A DNA stretch of 12,168 nucleotides from an uncultured Collinsella sp. (lineage in GTDB: Bacteria; Actinomycetota; Coriobacteriia; Coriobacteriales; Coriobacteriaceae). The stretch's first letter is position 1; every line of letters begins with the position of its first letter. The position numbers were made by a program, and so were the translations under genes. Where the stretch lies: the NCBI GenBank assembly GCA_958418185.1, contig CATZEP010000032.1, positions 1-12,168 of the forward strand, in the 5' to 3' direction. Below, piece by piece: positions 12,156 through 12,168 of the stretch. The notes under the pieces are model-generated. The model worked only from the letters and a program-made list of their open reading frames with translations, was not told where the DNA came from and ran no database searches.

Positions 12156-12168
12156 ATGCGGCCTGCCT
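12156..12168 (+). CDS. Possible start of a downstream gene (truncated by the window)
   Basis: GAGGGAGG at 12144-12151 is a strong ribosome site four bases before ATG 12156, which opens a frame beginning M-R-P-A before the sequence ends. Only four codons can be seen, so no product can be named. If real, it would be the next gene of the guaA operon. Confidence 0.35.

Overview
The window looks like chromosomal DNA from a high-GC, anaerobic, gut-type actinobacterium of the Coriobacteriia; Collinsella or a close relative is my best guess. The basis is G/C-rich third codon positions with strong AGGAG-type ribosome sites, a multi-cluster ferredoxin, a phosphotransferase (PTS) maltose-type locus with an NAD/Mn-dependent family-4 glycosidase, and a cytoplasmic type I asparaginase. 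The taxon is inferred, since no rRNA or other marker gene is present.

Layout: (1) 1-1507, the 3' end of an unidentified gene, then a cytoplasmic polyferredoxin (four [4Fe-4S] motifs plus a helical tail). (2) 1508-1638, two adjacent hairpins; the larger, with a T tract on the minus strand, is the terminator of the regulator gene. (3) 1639-6933, a self-contained alpha-glucoside locus: a GntR/UTRA repressor and a zinc-dependent medium-chain dehydrogenase on the minus strand, then, divergently, a PTS EIICB permease and a 6-phospho-alpha-glucosidase. Copies of a CTTGTCTAGA-type operator lie in the shared 356-bp promoter region. (4) 7061-8532, ychF followed by a small DUF1648 membrane protein, ending in an intrinsic terminator that lies inside a convergent gene. 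(5) 8542-9226, a small HAD-like gene and a 72-residue XRE regulator, divergent around a perfect 24-bp palindrome. (6) 9249-12128, asparaginase (minus) divergent from guaA (plus), with an inverted repeat between them; the start of another gene may lie at the right edge.

How region 3 probably works: EIICB (needing an EIIA encoded elsewhere) imports and phosphorylates an alpha-glucoside, the GH4 enzyme cleaves it to glucose 6-phosphate plus an aglycone, and the dehydrogenase may oxidise a polyol aglycone. The GntR protein, probably sensing a sugar phosphate, would control both arms through the mirrored operators. Most other genes are housekeeping. I found no CRISPR array, tRNA, rRNA, transposase or phage module. 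The parts most worth a second look are the dehydrogenase inside the sugar-phosphate locus with its operator array, the XRE/HAD-like pair, and the polyferredoxin.
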